Shown here: piece by piece, positions 63,141 through 64,000 of the stretch
Layout: the number at the start of each line of letters is the position of its first letter
Numbering within the stretch: position 1 is the first letter of the stretch
Assembly: GCA_016946835.1 (NCBI GenBank)
Contig: JACVTC010000034.1
Span: forward strand, 1,103,001-1,167,000
Origin: Neocallimastix lanati (nom. inval.)
Lineage: Eukaryota > Neocallimastigomycota > Neocallimastigomycetes > Neocallimastigales > Neocallimastigaceae
Length of the DNA: 64,000 nt
Reading direction: 5' to 3'
Notes under the pieces: model-generated
Seen by the model: the letters and a program-made list of their open reading frames with translations, nothing else
Told to the model about the DNA's origin: nothing
The model's database searches: none
Made by a program: the position numbers and the translations under genes

Positions 63141-63917
63141 TTAATTATCCTTTATAACTTTTCTTAGGGTTTTAGAATCTTTATCATCATAATATTCTAC
63201 ATTGTCAATTGTTACAAAGCTATTTTTAAAATTATTAACGGGGTTATTACCATCTTCCAATATTAAAGGAGCAACTATTTCGTCTTTAGATTCCATTCTG
63301 GACAGTGCATCTGCTATGACATTCTTTTTTCCGGGTTCGTATAATACTTTTATTTTAAGCATTGAAAATAATATTACCCATCTTGTCTGTCTTGCATTAT
63401 TTGTTTCTTTATTCTTAAAGAGTCCTACTAATGGTTTGTGATCCGTGTAGAGAAGAGTTTCGAATTTATTTCCAGCAAAGTATGATTTAAATTTTTTGAC
63501 ACAATAAGCAGCAGCAGTACCTTCAAGATCAGTAATTCCGTAGTTTTGTTCTCCTGGTTTTAAAGTTCGACTAATAAAATGTATTGGCTTTTCATTATTA
63601 TTTTCATCTTTCTGTAATAATACACCTCCTATTCCTGAATATGATGCATCCGTACGTATAATAAATTGCTTTTCAAAATCTGGCATTGTTAGTATTGGTG
63701 CTTTCATTAATCTATCTTTCAACTTATCGAATCCTTCTTCTTGTTCTGAGTTCCAAACAAATGGGGTTTCTTTCTTTAAAAGTTTATAGAGAGGTTTAGC
63801 AATACTTGAGTAATTAGCAATAAATTTACGATAGTATCCAACTGCGCCCAAGAAGGACTGGAGTTGCTTTACTGTTGTAGGAGCAGACCAACTAGCAATG
63901 GCGTTGACTTTAGACAT
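63141..63917 (-). CDS. pol: Gypsy-K RNase H and RT C-terminal region
   Basis: 258 residues: the RT connection (LQSFLGAVGYYRKFIANYSS), RNase H (FIIRTDASYSGIGGVLLQ; TDHKPLVGLF) and the start of the linker to integrase (KKNVIADALSRM). It continues into RT sequence to the right, up to and past the window edge. Confidence 0.8.
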   Translation of the reverse strand: MSKVNAIASWSAPTTVKQLQSFLGAVGYYRKFIANYSSIAKPLYKLLKKETPFVWNSEQEEGFDKLKDRLMKAPILTMPDFEKQFIIRTDASYSGIGGVLLQKDENNNEKPIHFISRTLKPGEQNYGITDLEGTAAAYCVKKFKSYFAGNKFETLLYTDHKPLVGLFKNKETNNARQTRWVILFSMLKIKVLYEPGKKNVIADALSRMESKDEIVAPLILEDGNNPVNNFKNSFVTIDNVEYYDDKDSKTLRKVIKDN

Positions 63918-64000
63918 TATCGGTGAAATTCCTTCAACTGAGAGTGTATGTCCCAGAAGCTCTACCTTTTTCTTAAAGAAATTGCATTTTTCTAGATTTA

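Larger units (their letters stand above)
61385..64000 (-). mobile_element. Gypsy-K, Ty3/Gypsy element cut by window end
   Basis: A minus-strand element: 3' LTR 61385-62056, polypurine tract, hairpin, integrase, RNase H and part of RT, continuing beyond 64000. Pol is in at least two frames here, so it is counted as broken with about one or more breaks. It is closest to Gypsy-A and the 34747-36185 remnant. Confidence 0.85.

Overview
The window is an extremely AT-rich eukaryotic segment, with long A/T homopolymers and 3-, 4- and 7-nt microsatellites. It is dominated by Ty3/Gypsy LTR retrotransposons. Only two host genes are clear: a tRNA-Trp gene (29529-29600) and an intronless Mnn1-like (GT71) alpha-mannosyltransferase gene (30485-32077, minus). 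A fungal mannosyltransferase in a genome of this composition suggests a fungus, and an anaerobic gut fungus (Neocallimastigomycota) fits best. That assignment is inferred from composition and gene content, not from a marker gene.

Region 1 (1-29517) is an unbroken stack of LTR elements ending 11 bp before the mature tRNA-Trp sequence. Most neighbours are separated only by CAAAA or AAAAA, which are the target-site duplications of the insertions. The stack holds a Gypsy element with a third LTR nested in it (Gypsy-A, 5831-11557), an LTR-internal-LTR-internal-LTR tandem (Gypsy-C, 13468-26457), and a series of solo LTRs of at least four families in both orientations. Gypsy-C has an 18-nt primer-binding site that exactly matches the 3' end of the tRNA-Trp encoded at the end of the stack. 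The simplest reading is Ty3-like insertion just upstream of a Pol III gene, repeated at one A-run, so that each newcomer pushes older copies outward.

Region 2 (29518-34746) is the host interval: tRNA-Trp, an inverted fragment of tRNA-Trp, the GT71 gene and a simple-repeat-rich spacer.

Region 3 (34747-64000) is a second accumulation of Gypsy elements. It contains a pol remnant, a whole-looking chromodomain element (36227-43895, TSD CTCTA) inserted into an older LTR (family H), a gag-only H element, more LTRs butted together with AAAA spacers, Gypsy-D with an Asn-rich insert between RNase H and integrase, a plus-strand H element with an orphan Asn/Lys-rich ORF, gag/pol-spacer remnants, and a Gypsy element (K) cut by the window end.

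The most notable signals are: (i) the tRNA-anchored LTR stack with recurrent CAAAA/AAAAA duplications; (ii) a three-hairpin structured RNA in the 5' leaders of two different Gypsy lineages (Gypsy-C twice, the chromodomain element once), with identical 61-nt spacing and compensatory stem changes; (iii) a tRNA-like unit with A box, B box and T4 terminator inside the chromodomain element's LTRs; (iv) a conserved GACTTC-loop-GAAGTC hairpin 20-21 nt from the 3' LTR in several families.
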